A model generated the notes under the pieces. It had not been told where the DNA came from. It did not search any database and saw only the letters and a program-made list of their open reading frames with translations. Shown piece after piece: positions 25,526 to 34,210 of a stretch of DNA of 38,261 nucleotides (position 1 is its first letter; each line of letters starts with the position of its first letter). Origin of the DNA: Candidatus Aegiribacteria sp. (GTDB lineage: Bacteria > Fermentibacterota > Fermentibacteria > Fermentibacterales > JCC-6); contig JAUVEU010000023.1 in the NCBI GenBank assembly GCA_030594645.1, positions 1 through 38,261 of the forward strand, given 5' to 3'. The position numbers and the translations under genes were made by a program.

Positions 25526-28500
25526 ATGAATAAAGGATCCAAATCCTCCCAGGCTTCAGGCGGGTGGGTAAGAATTGCCTGGATACCTGATTCAGGAATT
25601 GTACTTGTATCCGGAGACAGTGCCGGAATACTGGGTGTTTCTTCCAGAAGATTGATAAATTCCCCGGACCCATTGACCCTGTTACCTGCGGAATTAGCAG
25701 GCATTCTTTCCAGTGGGTTACCTGAAGTGCCTGTTCAGATATCCACTTCATCATTCACAGGAACTGTATGTACTGAAAATGGCCGTGCTGAAATACTGCT
25801 GTTCGATACGCCGGATCTTCAGGATGGCGGCAATATCATGCTCGATGAACTTGGAGCCGGTGTAGTGGTTACTGACAGAACCGGGAATGTTGTTCTCTGG
25901 AACAAGGCTATGACAAGTATCTTCAGAATTCCCAAACAGCATGTTATGGGAAAGCAGCTTCAGGATGTGCTCACCTCTCCGGTCCTGTACTCATGGGAAA
26001 ACGTTATTCAGATGGTTCTTGATGGAAAGCAGATCAGAGTTGAATGTCACCTTGACGGTCAGAGGAGAGTTGACAGTACTTTCTCCCCAGGAGGACAAGG
26101 AGTTATTGGAACCTGTTTTGAGACAACCGAGAGCTTTCAGGCAGAAAACCGTTTGAGAACAAGCAGAAAAATGAATCAGGCTTACTTTCATTCAGTGAGT
26201 ACGGGGTTGGTACTGTTTGACAAGGATTATCGGATACTTGTGGCTAACCGTGCATTTGGCCGGATGTTCGGTCTTGTCGAGAATCTTCTGGGCATTCATT
26301 TGAATGAAATTCTTCCGAGGGAATGTTATGCCATTGTCGAGGATCAGACCAGAACTCTTTTTAATGGTCATGGTAATAGTGGTAATAGAGAGAATGAAAT
26401 GGCAAGGATAGTCAGATTCATCCTTCCAGATGAAACCAGAAGGGTCATTTCACAGAATATCAAACCTATTGTAGAGGAATCCGGATCTGTATTCTATGCT
26501 GTCGGGATTTTTGAAGATGTATCCGAGAAATCGATCCTTTTGGATAAGTACAATACTTACCGGAACAAGATCAAGGATATAAACACAATTGCATCGATAT
26601 TCTTCTCCGATCAATCTGACAATCTGAACAGGATAACTGAAGTACTGCGTGATTCTTTTTCTGCAAAAGCGGTTGCGGTCTATATTTCAGATGCTCTGGG
26701 TAATATTGAGCTTGCAGGAAAAACTGCGGAATGGCCCGGGGATGCTCCGGAATCTTTTTCCGACCTGCGCCTTGCCTCTTTTATGATTGAATCTCATTCA
26801 AAGTATCAGCTCATTGGAGACGAGATCGGAATCCTTAATTCCTGGTTTCAGACTTGTTTCATATTTCCAATAGAATCGAATGAGAAAAACTATGGTTACG
26901 TAATTGCGGCTGATGTTGATAATGCGGCTGGACCAGAGGTTTTTTCTCTTGCGGAAATATCCACAATGATGCTTGAACTTCTATTGAGTTCCGCTGATAA
27001 AACAACGGAAATTGAGCATCTGGATCTTCTGCTGATCAGACAGAGCAAACTTGCCGGCAGTATTATCTCTGCCCTTGATATCCCGGTTGCTGTTTTCAGA
27101 GTCGACTGGTCTGTCATTCTCTGGAATGATTCGATGGAAACAATTACTGGAGTTTCTTTTGATCTTGCTACAAGTCGGACTGAGCTGGCTGCAAGTGTTC
27201 TGTTTGATGATATTGGAGGAATAGCCGCGGTACAGAGGATTGCGCGAAATGGAGTATCTGAGTATCCTGAATCTTGGGAAGTTACTAATCAGGATGGAAT
27301 CACAACGAGGTGTGCGTGGCGTCTTTCAAGGACTGAATCAGTGGAAGGCGGAAAGCTTGAACCTGTTGTGATTGTATCCGGAATCAAGTCAGATGACATT
27401 TACAGCATACAGGCAGCAAAGAAGGCAGCCGATATGTATACAGCCCTTAGCAGAGGAACATCTGCACTGCTTTCCGCATCAGACAGAACGAAGGTTGTGG
27501 AAGCTGCAGCAACTGCTTTTCTTGAGATTTCCGGCGCATCCAGGATTACTCTTAGCATTCGAGGAATAAATCCCATCACAAGAACTTCGTACGATCCCAA
27601 ATCAGAAGAAATAGTGCCTCATCGCTGGAGACTTGCAATTGAAACCGATACAGACTCATTAGGAGAGTGTTTGTTTCAGGGAGGTAAAGATTACTCCGCT
27701 CTGAAGGATTTTGCGAGAAATGTCGCCAGGACATGTGGTGAACTTGAGAAAACAGCTATCGGACGACGTCTTGCTTTCCTGGCGGAAAAGGTAGCTGGTA
27801 AATTCCTTATCACAAACAGCAATGGTAGAATTCTGCTCTCGACCTGGATTCAGGTTACAGATGGTATTATTTCAAACAGATCAATATATGATGTATTCAA
27901 AGGCTCGGACTGGGTGTATCTTGATTCAATGATGATGGGTATCCTCAAGATTGGGCGATTGGATATGCTTTTGAAAACCGAGAGCGGAGACGAGTTGCAG
28001 GTTACTGCTGTCGCTCTTAATGGACTTGATGCAGAACCGATTATTATCTGGTGGCCTGTAATTGAGCCATCATATATTTCTCAACTTGAATATCTTGATA
28101 AAAGTGAAAGCGCTTCCTACGCGCTTCTTGATGTGCTTGATGATCTTTCTACTTCCATAGGCAGGGGTTTCATTCGGATAAAGGAAGTTCTTAATCCCGG
28201 TCACCCTGTTGCTGCTGTACTTAATACTGCGAGATATGCTTTTGAGGGGTTGAATAAAGATTATCTATACCTTCGACTGCTTCAGACCGTCTGGAATTAT
28301 GTACCTGAGCAGATAGATCCTGAATTATTCCTGGACAGTATCAAATCAGCCTTTCTGGAGAATGGATTGCTGCCTCCGAACATATCCATATCGGGTGAAC
28401 TGTATGATATCTGTGGTAATATTGATCTTCTTAAGAAAGTGACAATACAGCTGTGCCATGTTATCTGCCCCAGCAGCAGTTCGGTTTTCAATGTATCACT

Positions 28501-28771
28501 TGTCAGCAGGAAAGAAATCAGGGAACCTGTTGATCTCAATAAGGGAACGGAGCAATTTGTAAGGATAGATCTTCGGTGTTCGGACGGGAGAGTGCTTTCA
28601 GGAATATCGGATGATTTCTCTGATATCAGCGCGCCATTTGATTTCAGCAGCGGACTGAACCCGGCTTCTGAGATATTTCTTCTTTCCCTGATACTCCGAC
28701 TCGCAGGAGGAACTCTCAAACCGGATGATGGCTTTTCATCACTTACGATTCTGCTTCCCTGCTGGAAATAG
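25526..28771 (+). CDS. Multi-PAS/GAF sensor protein with degenerate histidine-kinase end
   Basis: A 1081-residue soluble protein with no clear membrane segment. By pattern I read an N-terminal PAS-like unit, a PAS (about 103-150: GAGVVVTDRTGNVVLWNKAM), a PAS (about 215-335: STGLVLFDKDYRILVANRAF), a GAF-like domain (about 370-500), a PAS (about 510-620: VFRVDWSVILWNDSM), a second GAF-like domain (about 630-750) and a last PAS-like unit (about 750-850). The C-terminal 210 residues resemble DHp and HATPase_c modules. However, the H-box is absent, the N-box is replaced by GNIDLLKKVTIQLCHVI, and the G-boxes are missing although LILRLAGGTLKPDDGFSSLT copies the end of the fold. It probably senses ligands but does not phosphorylate. 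CAGGAAG precedes the ATG. Confidence 0.7.
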   Translation: MNKGSKSSQASGGWVRIAWIPDSGIVLVSGDSAGILGVSSRRLINSPDPLTLLPAELAGILSSGLPEVPVQISTSSFTGTVCTENGRAEILLFDTPDLQDGGNIMLDELGAGVVVTDRTGNVVLWNKAMTSIFRIPKQHVMGKQLQDVLTSPVLYSWENVIQMVLDGKQIRVECHLDGQRRVDSTFSPGGQGVIGTCFETTESFQAENRLRTSRKMNQAYFHSVSTGLVLFDKDYRILVANRAFGRMFGLVENLLGIHLNEILPRECYAIVEDQTRTLFNGHGNSGNRENEMARIVRFILPDETRRVISQNIKPIVEESGSVFYAVGIFEDVSEKSILLDKYNTYRNKIKDINTIASIFFSDQSDNLNRITEVLRDSFSAKAVAVYISDALGNIELAGKTAEWPGDAPESFSDLRLASFMIESHSKYQLIGDEIGILNSWFQTCFIFPIESNEKNYGYVIAADVDNAAGPEVFSLAEISTMMLELLLSSADKTTEIEHLDLLLIRQSKLAGSIISALDIPVAVFRVDWSVILWNDSMETITGVSFDLATSRTELAASVLFDDIGGIAAVQRIARNGVSEYPESWEVTNQDGITTRCAWRLSRTESVEGGKLEPVVIVSGIKSDDIYSIQAAKKAADMYTALSRGTSALLSASDRTKVVEAAATAFLEISGASRITLSIRGINPITRTSYDPKSEEIVPHRWRLAIETDTDSLGECLFQGGKDYSALKDFARNVARTCGELEKTAIGRRLAFLAEKVAGKFLITNSNGRILLSTWIQVTDGIISNRSIYDVFKGSDWVYLDSMMMGILKIGRLDMLLKTESGDELQVTAVALNGLDAEPIIIWWPVIEPSYISQLEYLDKSESASYALLDVLDDLSTSIGRGFIRIKEVLNPGHPVAAVLNTARYAFEGLNKDYLYLRLLQTVWNYVPEQIDPELFLDSIKSAFLENGLLPPNISISGELYDICGNIDLLKKVTIQLCHVICPSSSSVFNVSLVSRKEIREPVDLNKGTEQFVRIDLRCSDGRVLSGISDDFSDISAPFDFSSGLNPASEIFLLSLILRLAGGTLKPDDGFSSLTILLPCWK

Positions 28772-28856
28772 TATCGGCTGTACTTTACCATTGCTGTAAA
28801 TTTCTTCATACTTGCTCTTCGAAAAAAGACACCATCACATTCATGGAGGACTGACC

Positions 28857-31316
28857 TTGAATCCATACGATTTCAGAGAGCTTGAGGAAAAGTGGAAACC
28901 TTTCTGGGAAAAGATGGGTCTCTACAAAACCGGAACTGATCCTTTAAAGGAATCATTTTTCTGCCTCGACTACTTTCCTTATCCGTCCGGCGCGGGGCTG
29001 TCTGTGGGCCACTGCAAGAACTACATCCCGACAGATGTTATCTGCCGTAAGAAACGTATGGACGGATTCAATGTACTTCATCCGATGGGATGGGACGCTT
29101 TCGGACAGCCTGCGGAGGAGTACGCCATTAAGACAGGTACTCATCCAGCGGAAGTGACCAGGATAAACTCCGACACCTACCGAAGGCAGTTTAACCTGAT
29201 TGAAGCAAGTTACGACTGGGATCGTGAGATCAATTCCAGTGATCCTGATTACTACAGATGGACCCAGTACTTTTTTAATCTTCTCTTCGACAGGGGACTC
29301 GCATATGAGTCGGAAAGCGACCAGATGTGGTGCCCTAACTGCAGGATAGTCCTCTCAAACGAAGAAGCTGCCGGTGGTATCTGCTGGCGTTGTGACGGAG
29401 AAGTTACCAGGAAGAAGCTGAAGCAATGGTTCTTCAGGATCACAGAGTACGCTGACAGACTCCTGGAAGACCTTGATGATCTCGACTGGCCTGAGGGCAT
29501 CAAGGCCATGCAGAAAAACTGGATTGGCAGATCGGAAGGCGCTTCCGTCATCTTTATGGTTAAGAACCCTGCATCGGGTGAGCAAATAGAGCTTCCCGTA
29601 TACACAACCAGACTGGACACCATATTCGGGGCTACTTTCTGCGTTCTTGCACCTGAGCATCCGGATGTGGAAAAGATGACAGCCCCGGAAAAACATGATG
29701 AGGTTATGGCCTATGTCAGTAAAGCAATGTCAAGAAACGATGTCGAGAGAAGAGCGGACGCGGATAAGGAGAAGACAGGAGTCTTTACAGGCTGCTTTGC
29801 GATCAACCCGTACAATGGAAAGGAAATTCCTCTCTACGTCGCAGACTATGTACTTGCCGGATACGGGACCGCTGCAATCATGGCTGTACCGGCGCACGAT
29901 GAAAGGGATCACGCATTTGCCAGGAAATTCGGTATACCGATAATTGAAGTTATAGCACCTGACGGCATACCTCAGGGAGTTGAGGAGGAGGCTACAGTCG
30001 CTGACGGTCAGCTTCTCAACAGCGGGGTTTTCTCAGGGCTTGATTCAGACGAAGCCAGAATCAGGATGGCGGCATATGCGGTTGAGAAAGGTATCGGGAA
30101 AGCTGAGGTTCGATACAGGATAAGAGACTGGCTCGTATCGAGACAGCGATACTGGGGAGCCCCCATTCCGATTATCCACTGCGATAAATGCGGGGCTGTG
30201 CCGGATAGAAATCTCCCAGTGAAGCTTCCGGAAATGAAAAACTTCGAACCGGATGACACCGGCCGATCACCCCTTGCGAGGATTGAAGAATGGGTGAACA
30301 CGATCTGTCCCGCTTGCGGAGGTCCGGCTCGAAGAGACACAGATACAATGGCAGGATTCGTCTGCTCCTCATGGTATTTTCTCAGGTTTGCCTCTCCCTT
30401 TGAAATTGAGAGACCGTTTGATCCTGAAGCCGTGAAGTACTGGCTGCCTGTAGATCTTTATGTAGGCGGAGCGGAACACGCTGTCATGCACCTTATCTAT
30501 GCCAGATTCTGGACCAAGGTAATGTATGACGAAGGCATGCTTGACTTCACGGAACCATTCTTGATTCTTAAGAATCAGGGAATGATACTTGGAGCAGATG
30601 GACAGAAGATGTCCAAGTCCAAGGGTAACATCGTTACACCTGATGAAATGGTGGAAAAATTCGGAGCTGACGCTCTGAGACTCTATATACTCTTCATGGG
30701 ACCTTTTGAAGCTGAACTTTACTGGAGCGAAGACGGTATCGCCGGTACTTACAGATTTCTCAAGCGGGTATGGTCCGTAGTTCATGAAACGGCAGATCCG
30801 GAGAAAAAGCCTGCTGACGGTGAATTTGCCGCTGAACTCCGTTACCAGCTTGCTAAAGCACTGAAGAAAGTTACAGAAGACATTGACAGTTTCAATTTCA
30901 ACACAGGTGTCGCTGCTCTGATGGAATTCGTGAACTTCTTATCCGCCAACAGAGAAAAGGCTGGAACAGCAGTAGATCTCTGGAGGAAAGCCATCCGAGA
31001 ACTCATTGTAGTTATGTCTCCGATGACACCGTTCATATGTGAAGAACTCTGGCATAGAATGAACTTTCAGGGCGAGACCGTTATTATTCAGCAATGGCCC
31101 ACATGGAACGAGAATGACCTGATTCTCGATACGATCGAGATGGTCGTTCAGGTAAAGGGAAAAATCCGCGCAAGGATTACTCTCCCGGCAGGTGCCTCAA
31201 AGGAAGAGATAGAGAAAACCGCGCTTTCCGAAGAGAAGATCATGGCGATTCTGGGCGGCTCCGAACCGCGAAGGGTGATAGTCGTTCCAGGCAAGCTCAT
31301 TAACATCATCCCATAA
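28857..31316 (+). CDS. leuS: Leucyl-tRNA synthetase
   Basis: An 819-residue class I aminoacyl-tRNA synthetase that charges tRNA-Leu. The HIGH-equivalent is SVGH in YPSGAGLSVGHCKNY (residues 49-52) and the second motif is KMSKS at 584-588. Zinc-knuckle cysteines are seen in CPNC and CWRC. The CP1 editing domain is present, with TTRLDTIFGATF and the conserved aspartate stretch AVPAHDERDHAFA, so mischarged tRNA should be corrected. The anticodon-binding domain and the short C-terminal domain end the protein. The start is TTG at 28857, supported by GGAGG at 28845-28849 with seven bases between; the frame extends further up without protein-like sequence. Confidence 0.97.
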   Translation: MNPYDFRELEEKWKPFWEKMGLYKTGTDPLKESFFCLDYFPYPSGAGLSVGHCKNYIPTDVICRKKRMDGFNVLHPMGWDAFGQPAEEYAIKTGTHPAEVTRINSDTYRRQFNLIEASYDWDREINSSDPDYYRWTQYFFNLLFDRGLAYESESDQMWCPNCRIVLSNEEAAGGICWRCDGEVTRKKLKQWFFRITEYADRLLEDLDDLDWPEGIKAMQKNWIGRSEGASVIFMVKNPASGEQIELPVYTTRLDTIFGATFCVLAPEHPDVEKMTAPEKHDEVMAYVSKAMSRNDVERRADADKEKTGVFTGCFAINPYNGKEIPLYVADYVLAGYGTAAIMAVPAHDERDHAFARKFGIPIIEVIAPDGIPQGVEEEATVADGQLLNSGVFSGLDSDEARIRMAAYAVEKGIGKAEVRYRIRDWLVSRQRYWGAPIPIIHCDKCGAVPDRNLPVKLPEMKNFEPDDTGRSPLARIEEWVNTICPACGGPARRDTDTMAGFVCSSWYFLRFASPFEIERPFDPEAVKYWLPVDLYVGGAEHAVMHLIYARFWTKVMYDEGMLDFTEPFLILKNQGMILGADGQKMSKSKGNIVTPDEMVEKFGADALRLYILFMGPFEAELYWSEDGIAGTYRFLKRVWSVVHETADPEKKPADGEFAAELRYQLAKALKKVTEDIDSFNFNTGVAALMEFVNFLSANREKAGTAVDLWRKAIRELIVVMSPMTPFICEELWHRMNFQGETVIIQQWPTWNENDLILDTIEMVVQVKGKIRARITLPAGASKEEIEKTALSEEKIMAILGGSEPRRVIVVPGKLINIIP

Positions 31317-31448
31317 CCTGTTCTTATTCCGGAGACAGTATGTCTATTTAAGGCTTTCGTTTTTCTGGAAGGGGAAAGATGTGGAACGATGTTCTTCGAT
31401 CCGGATATATGGAGCTGGACAACTGTTATACCGAAAGGAGATATGTTC

Positions 31449-32102
31449 ATGCAGCATTTCGTATTTTCAGTTATTGCATTAATCGCATTTTCCTCCCACG
31501 GGGGAAACAGGGGTTTCGATTCTTCCGATCAGCTTGAATCTTTCATTGACTCTGAGGGTATGTCCTTCTCGGAGTTCAGAATGTTTGCGGAGGAGGAATC
31601 ACTTCTTGAGCCTGATGAGTTTGACGATGCGATGAGTAATTATCAGGAGTATGTATCCAGACGTTATCGTCACCAGTACAGCTGGGTGCGAAGGATTTTC
31701 GCATGGGAGGATGAAATCCGGGATATCAGGGGTTTTACATACCTGCTCACCAGGCTGGAGCTCTCAAGAATACAGATAATGTATCTGAATGAGCTTACCT
31801 CGTATATTGAATATGAAATTGAGGATCTGAGAGATTATCACGATATTGGTGGCATCAGGCGTGCGTTTTTCGAGGAATTTGTGGATGATTATTATATGCC
31901 TGTCTCCATCTACTTCATCTGGGAGGACAGGGGCTGGTACGAAAGCGACATACATGATCTCATCGCGTATGCTGTTGGTGAAATCCATGATATGCTTACT
32001 GATTCACAGCTTGAAATAGCAAGAGAGATTGTTGACCGCATGTCCTGGAGTGAATCCCCTGGAACACGCTGGCCCGTTAATTATGATGATCTCATGTGGT
32101 AA
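31449..32102 (+). CDS. Secreted protein of unknown function, acidic and aromatic-rich
   Basis: About 217 residues. A signal peptide is visible (MQHFVFSVIALIAFSSHG), so export is likely. The mature part is rich in Asp, Glu, Tyr, Phe and Trp and looks mostly helical, with amphipathic stretches such as FTYLLTRLELSRIQIMYLNE and ISYIEYE-like repeats of acidic and aromatic residues. No cysteine pairs or catalytic motif stand out, and I do not recognise a family. AAGGAG at 31435-31440 is eight bases before ATG 31449 and only two before ATG 31443, which decides for the former. The stop overlaps the start region of the YwbE gene by about 20 bases. Confidence 0.65.
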   Translation: MQHFVFSVIALIAFSSHGGNRGFDSSDQLESFIDSEGMSFSEFRMFAEEESLLEPDEFDDAMSNYQEYVSRRYRHQYSWVRRIFAWEDEIRDIRGFTYLLTRLELSRIQIMYLNELTSYIEYEIEDLRDYHDIGGIRRAFFEEFVDDYYMPVSIYFIWEDRGWYESDIHDLIAYAVGEIHDMLTDSQLEIAREIVDRMSWSESPGTRWPVNYDDLMW

Positions 32103-32259
32103 GAAGGTTCTGGTCGTTCTGAAGAAGGACCAGAGGTCGGGAAAACTGACAGAAGGTGTTGTAAAGGAAATCCTTACGAAATCTCCCACACATCCCCACG
32201 GTATCAAGGTCCGTCTGGAAGACGGCAGGATCGGAAGAGTAAAAGAGATAATTGAGTAG
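32083..32259 (+). CDS. YwbE family protein
   Basis: A 58-residue protein matching the conserved YwbE family of unknown function. The body KKDQRSGKLTEGVVKEILTK, then SPTHPHGIKVRLEDGRIGRVKEII, fits the family almost residue for residue and looks like a small KOW/SH3-type nucleic-acid-binding fold. It lacks a few N-terminal residues usual in the family. Candidate starts are the adjacent ATG codons 32083 and 32086, both inside the end of the preceding gene, which suggests translational coupling. No good ribosome-binding site is seen. Confidence 0.85.
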   Translation: MMISCGKKVLVVLKKDQRSGKLTEGVVKEILTKSPTHPHGIKVRLEDGRIGRVKEIIE

Positions 32260-32328
32260 ATTTCATATACAGCGAATTGCAGAAGTCTGTTCAGCAGCAG
32301 GTCATCACCGGACGGAGGACACATCAGG

Positions 32329-32721
32329 ATGGATATGGAAATCGTATTTCCAGGCGGCAAAGGGGTGAATGCCATATATGAAAACTTTACGATCATGACC
32401 GATCAGTCCGTTCGCGAAGGTGGCGATGGCTCAGCACCTGAGCCGTTTGATCTTTTTCTTGCATCAATGGGAACATGCGCCGGAATCTATGTACTGTCAT
32501 TCTGCCAGCACCACGATCTTCCAGCTGAGGGCATAAGTTTGATTCAGACTGCAGAGCATAACCCTGAAACCAGGATGATTGACAGGGTGAATATTGATAT
32601 CAGGCTTCCTGCTGATTTTCCTCAAAAGTATCGAAAAGCTCTGATTCGTTCAGCCGAGCAGTGTGCCGTGAAGAAACACATCGCAGTGGGACTCCCTGAA
32701 TTCAATGTAACTTCCACATAG
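32329..32721 (+). CDS. OsmC/Ohr family peroxide-reducing protein
   Basis: A 130-residue OsmC-like protein. These are thiol peroxidases that reduce organic hydroperoxides. The two reactive cysteines are Cys50 in DLFLASMGTCAGIYVLSFC and Cys112 in SAEQCAVKKHI. The PEPFDLFLAS helix start and the GGDGSAPEP loop are typical. An extra Cys59 is present. It is closest in shape to the small YhfA-type group. GGAGG at 32314-32318 precedes the ATG by ten bases; ATG 32335 is an alternative. The following acetyltransferase begins two bases after the stop, so they are co-transcribed. Confidence 0.9.
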   Translation: MDMEIVFPGGKGVNAIYENFTIMTDQSVREGGDGSAPEPFDLFLASMGTCAGIYVLSFCQHHDLPAEGISLIQTAEHNPETRMIDRVNIDIRLPADFPQKYRKALIRSAEQCAVKKHIAVGLPEFNVTST

Positions 32722-32723
32722 AT

Positions 32724-33536
32724 ATGATTAATAGCAAGGGTTTCGTTTATCTGCACGACAGAGTTGAGATAGAAGAATTCCTCAGAAAGGATATTTTTCT
32801 CAATATATACGGAATAGGGGATCTCGATGATTTCTTCTGGCCTTACACATGCTGGTTCGGGCATAGATCCGGCGGTGAGATCGATGCGGTTGTCCTGCTT
32901 TATACAGGGATGGAACTCCCGACGCTGATCGCTCTTTCAGAGGATACCGATGCGATGAGGAAATTACTTGAGTCTATTGATCACGTTCTTCCGGAAACGT
33001 TTTACGGCCATTTCAGCCCCGGTCTTGAATCCGTATTCGAATTAACTCATTCCATTGCATCGCATGGAAAATACACCAGAATGGCGCTTCTTGATGACAG
33101 AATTGTGTCAGGTACAGACTGCGGGGAAACAATCCGCATGGTCAGAGGGGATACTGATGAAATTCTTGAATTCTACAGAATGAGCTACCCCGGGCACTGG
33201 TTTGACCCCAGAATGCTCGAAACGGGACAGTACTTCGGTATAAGAAGAGATAAGAAACTTGTCAGTGTTGGCGGCATACATGTTTTTTCTCCTGAGTATG
33301 GAGTGGGTACCCTTGGCAACATAGCGACCCTTCCGGATTTCAGGGGAAGAGGTTTAGGCAGAACTGTCACCGCCAGGGTCTGCCAGTCCCTTCTTATGGA
33401 TGTTGCGCATATAGGTCTGAACGTCAGATCGGACAATATCGCTGCTGTTTCCTGCTACAAGAAACTCGGATTCCGTGAAGCCGCATTGTACGGTGAATTC
33501 ATGATTACAAAAAAGAACGCTGACGAAGATGAATAA
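32724..33536 (+). CDS. GNAT family N-acetyltransferase
   Basis: A 270-residue two-part acetyltransferase. The N-terminal 130 residues form a degenerate GNAT-like half (FLRKDIFLNIYGIGDLDDFF), as in proteins of the FR47/YjcK sort. The C-terminal half has the acetyl-CoA motif GVGTLGNIATLPDFRGRGLG (about residues 195-214) and the closing NVRSDNIAAVSCYKKLGFRE. The substrate is unknown. It starts two bases after the osmC-like gene and overlaps the following MBL hydrolase gene by eight bases, consistent with a tight operon. It is the fourth GNAT gene in this window, and the only one outside the minus-strand cluster. Confidence 0.88.
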   Translation: MINSKGFVYLHDRVEIEEFLRKDIFLNIYGIGDLDDFFWPYTCWFGHRSGGEIDAVVLLYTGMELPTLIALSEDTDAMRKLLESIDHVLPETFYGHFSPGLESVFELTHSIASHGKYTRMALLDDRIVSGTDCGETIRMVRGDTDEILEFYRMSYPGHWFDPRMLETGQYFGIRRDKKLVSVGGIHVFSPEYGVGTLGNIATLPDFRGRGLGRTVTARVCQSLLMDVAHIGLNVRSDNIAAVSCYKKLGFREAALYGEFMITKKNADEDE

Positions 33537-34191
33537 TCGCATAATACCGATTGTTCTGGGGATAACCCGGTGTTATCTGATCCGTGGTGATAGCCTGATA
33601 TTGATTGACGGTGGAACACCGAACAAAGCTGGAGCTTTCAGGAAAGCGCTCGGTAAGCTCTCCATCGATCCAGGGGAGATAAAATTGATAGTGATAACTC
33701 ACGGGCATTGGGATCACATCGGATCGGTCAGGGACATCAAAGAATTGACCGGTGCCAGGACAGCGATACATGAACTTGACAGGGAATGCCTTGAAAAGGG
33801 CAAAGAAAGAAGGGCGCCTGGCGTAACCAGATGGGGCAGATTCATGACCAGAATGATAGGATCATTCAGCGGCAGCATAAGAATACCAACGACCGATGCT
33901 GATATAACACTTGGCGATGAATTCCCGCTTGCTCAGTTCGGGATTAACGGAAGCATTATCCATACTCCTGGTCATACACTGGGTTCTGTCAGTGTTCTGC
34001 TTGAGACAGGGGAAGCGTTCGTAGGAGATCTTGCTATGAACATGTTCCCTCTGACCGTCAGACCCGGTCTCCCTGTTTTCGCGGAGGATCTCCAGAAAGT
34101 GAAGGAAAGCTGGAAGATGCTGCTGGACAGGGGAGCGAAGACAATTTATCCCGCTCACGGAAAGCCATTCCCTGTCACACTACTCCCCTGA
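33529..34191 (+). CDS. MBL-fold metallohydrolase
   Basis: A 220-residue metallo-beta-lactamase-fold hydrolase, cytoplasmic by lack of a signal peptide. The metal-binding residues are all present: HGHWDHIGS, the third histidine in HTPGHTLGSVSVLLE, the bridging aspartate in FVGDLAMN, and the last in YPAHGKPFPV. The spacing is that of glyoxalase-II-like or quinol-type small hydrolases; the substrate cannot be told. It starts inside the end of the acetyltransferase gene (8-base overlap) and ends the plus-strand operon. The opposite-strand ATPase gene ends 19 bases after its stop with no clear terminator between. Confidence 0.92.
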   Translation: MNNRIIPIVLGITRCYLIRGDSLILIDGGTPNKAGAFRKALGKLSIDPGEIKLIVITHGHWDHIGSVRDIKELTGARTAIHELDRECLEKGKERRAPGVTRWGRFMTRMIGSFSGSIRIPTTDADITLGDEFPLAQFGINGSIIHTPGHTLGSVSVLLETGEAFVGDLAMNMFPLTVRPGLPVFAEDLQKVKESWKMLLDRGAKTIYPAHGKPFPVTLLP

Positions 34192-34210
34192 AGCCGGATC
34201 AGTAAAAAAG

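Noticed and set aside
28297..28866. 189-residue minus-strand frame overlapping the end of the PAS/GAF gene
   Set aside because: No recognisable motif, runs against two well-supported plus-strand genes, and has no ribosome-binding site.
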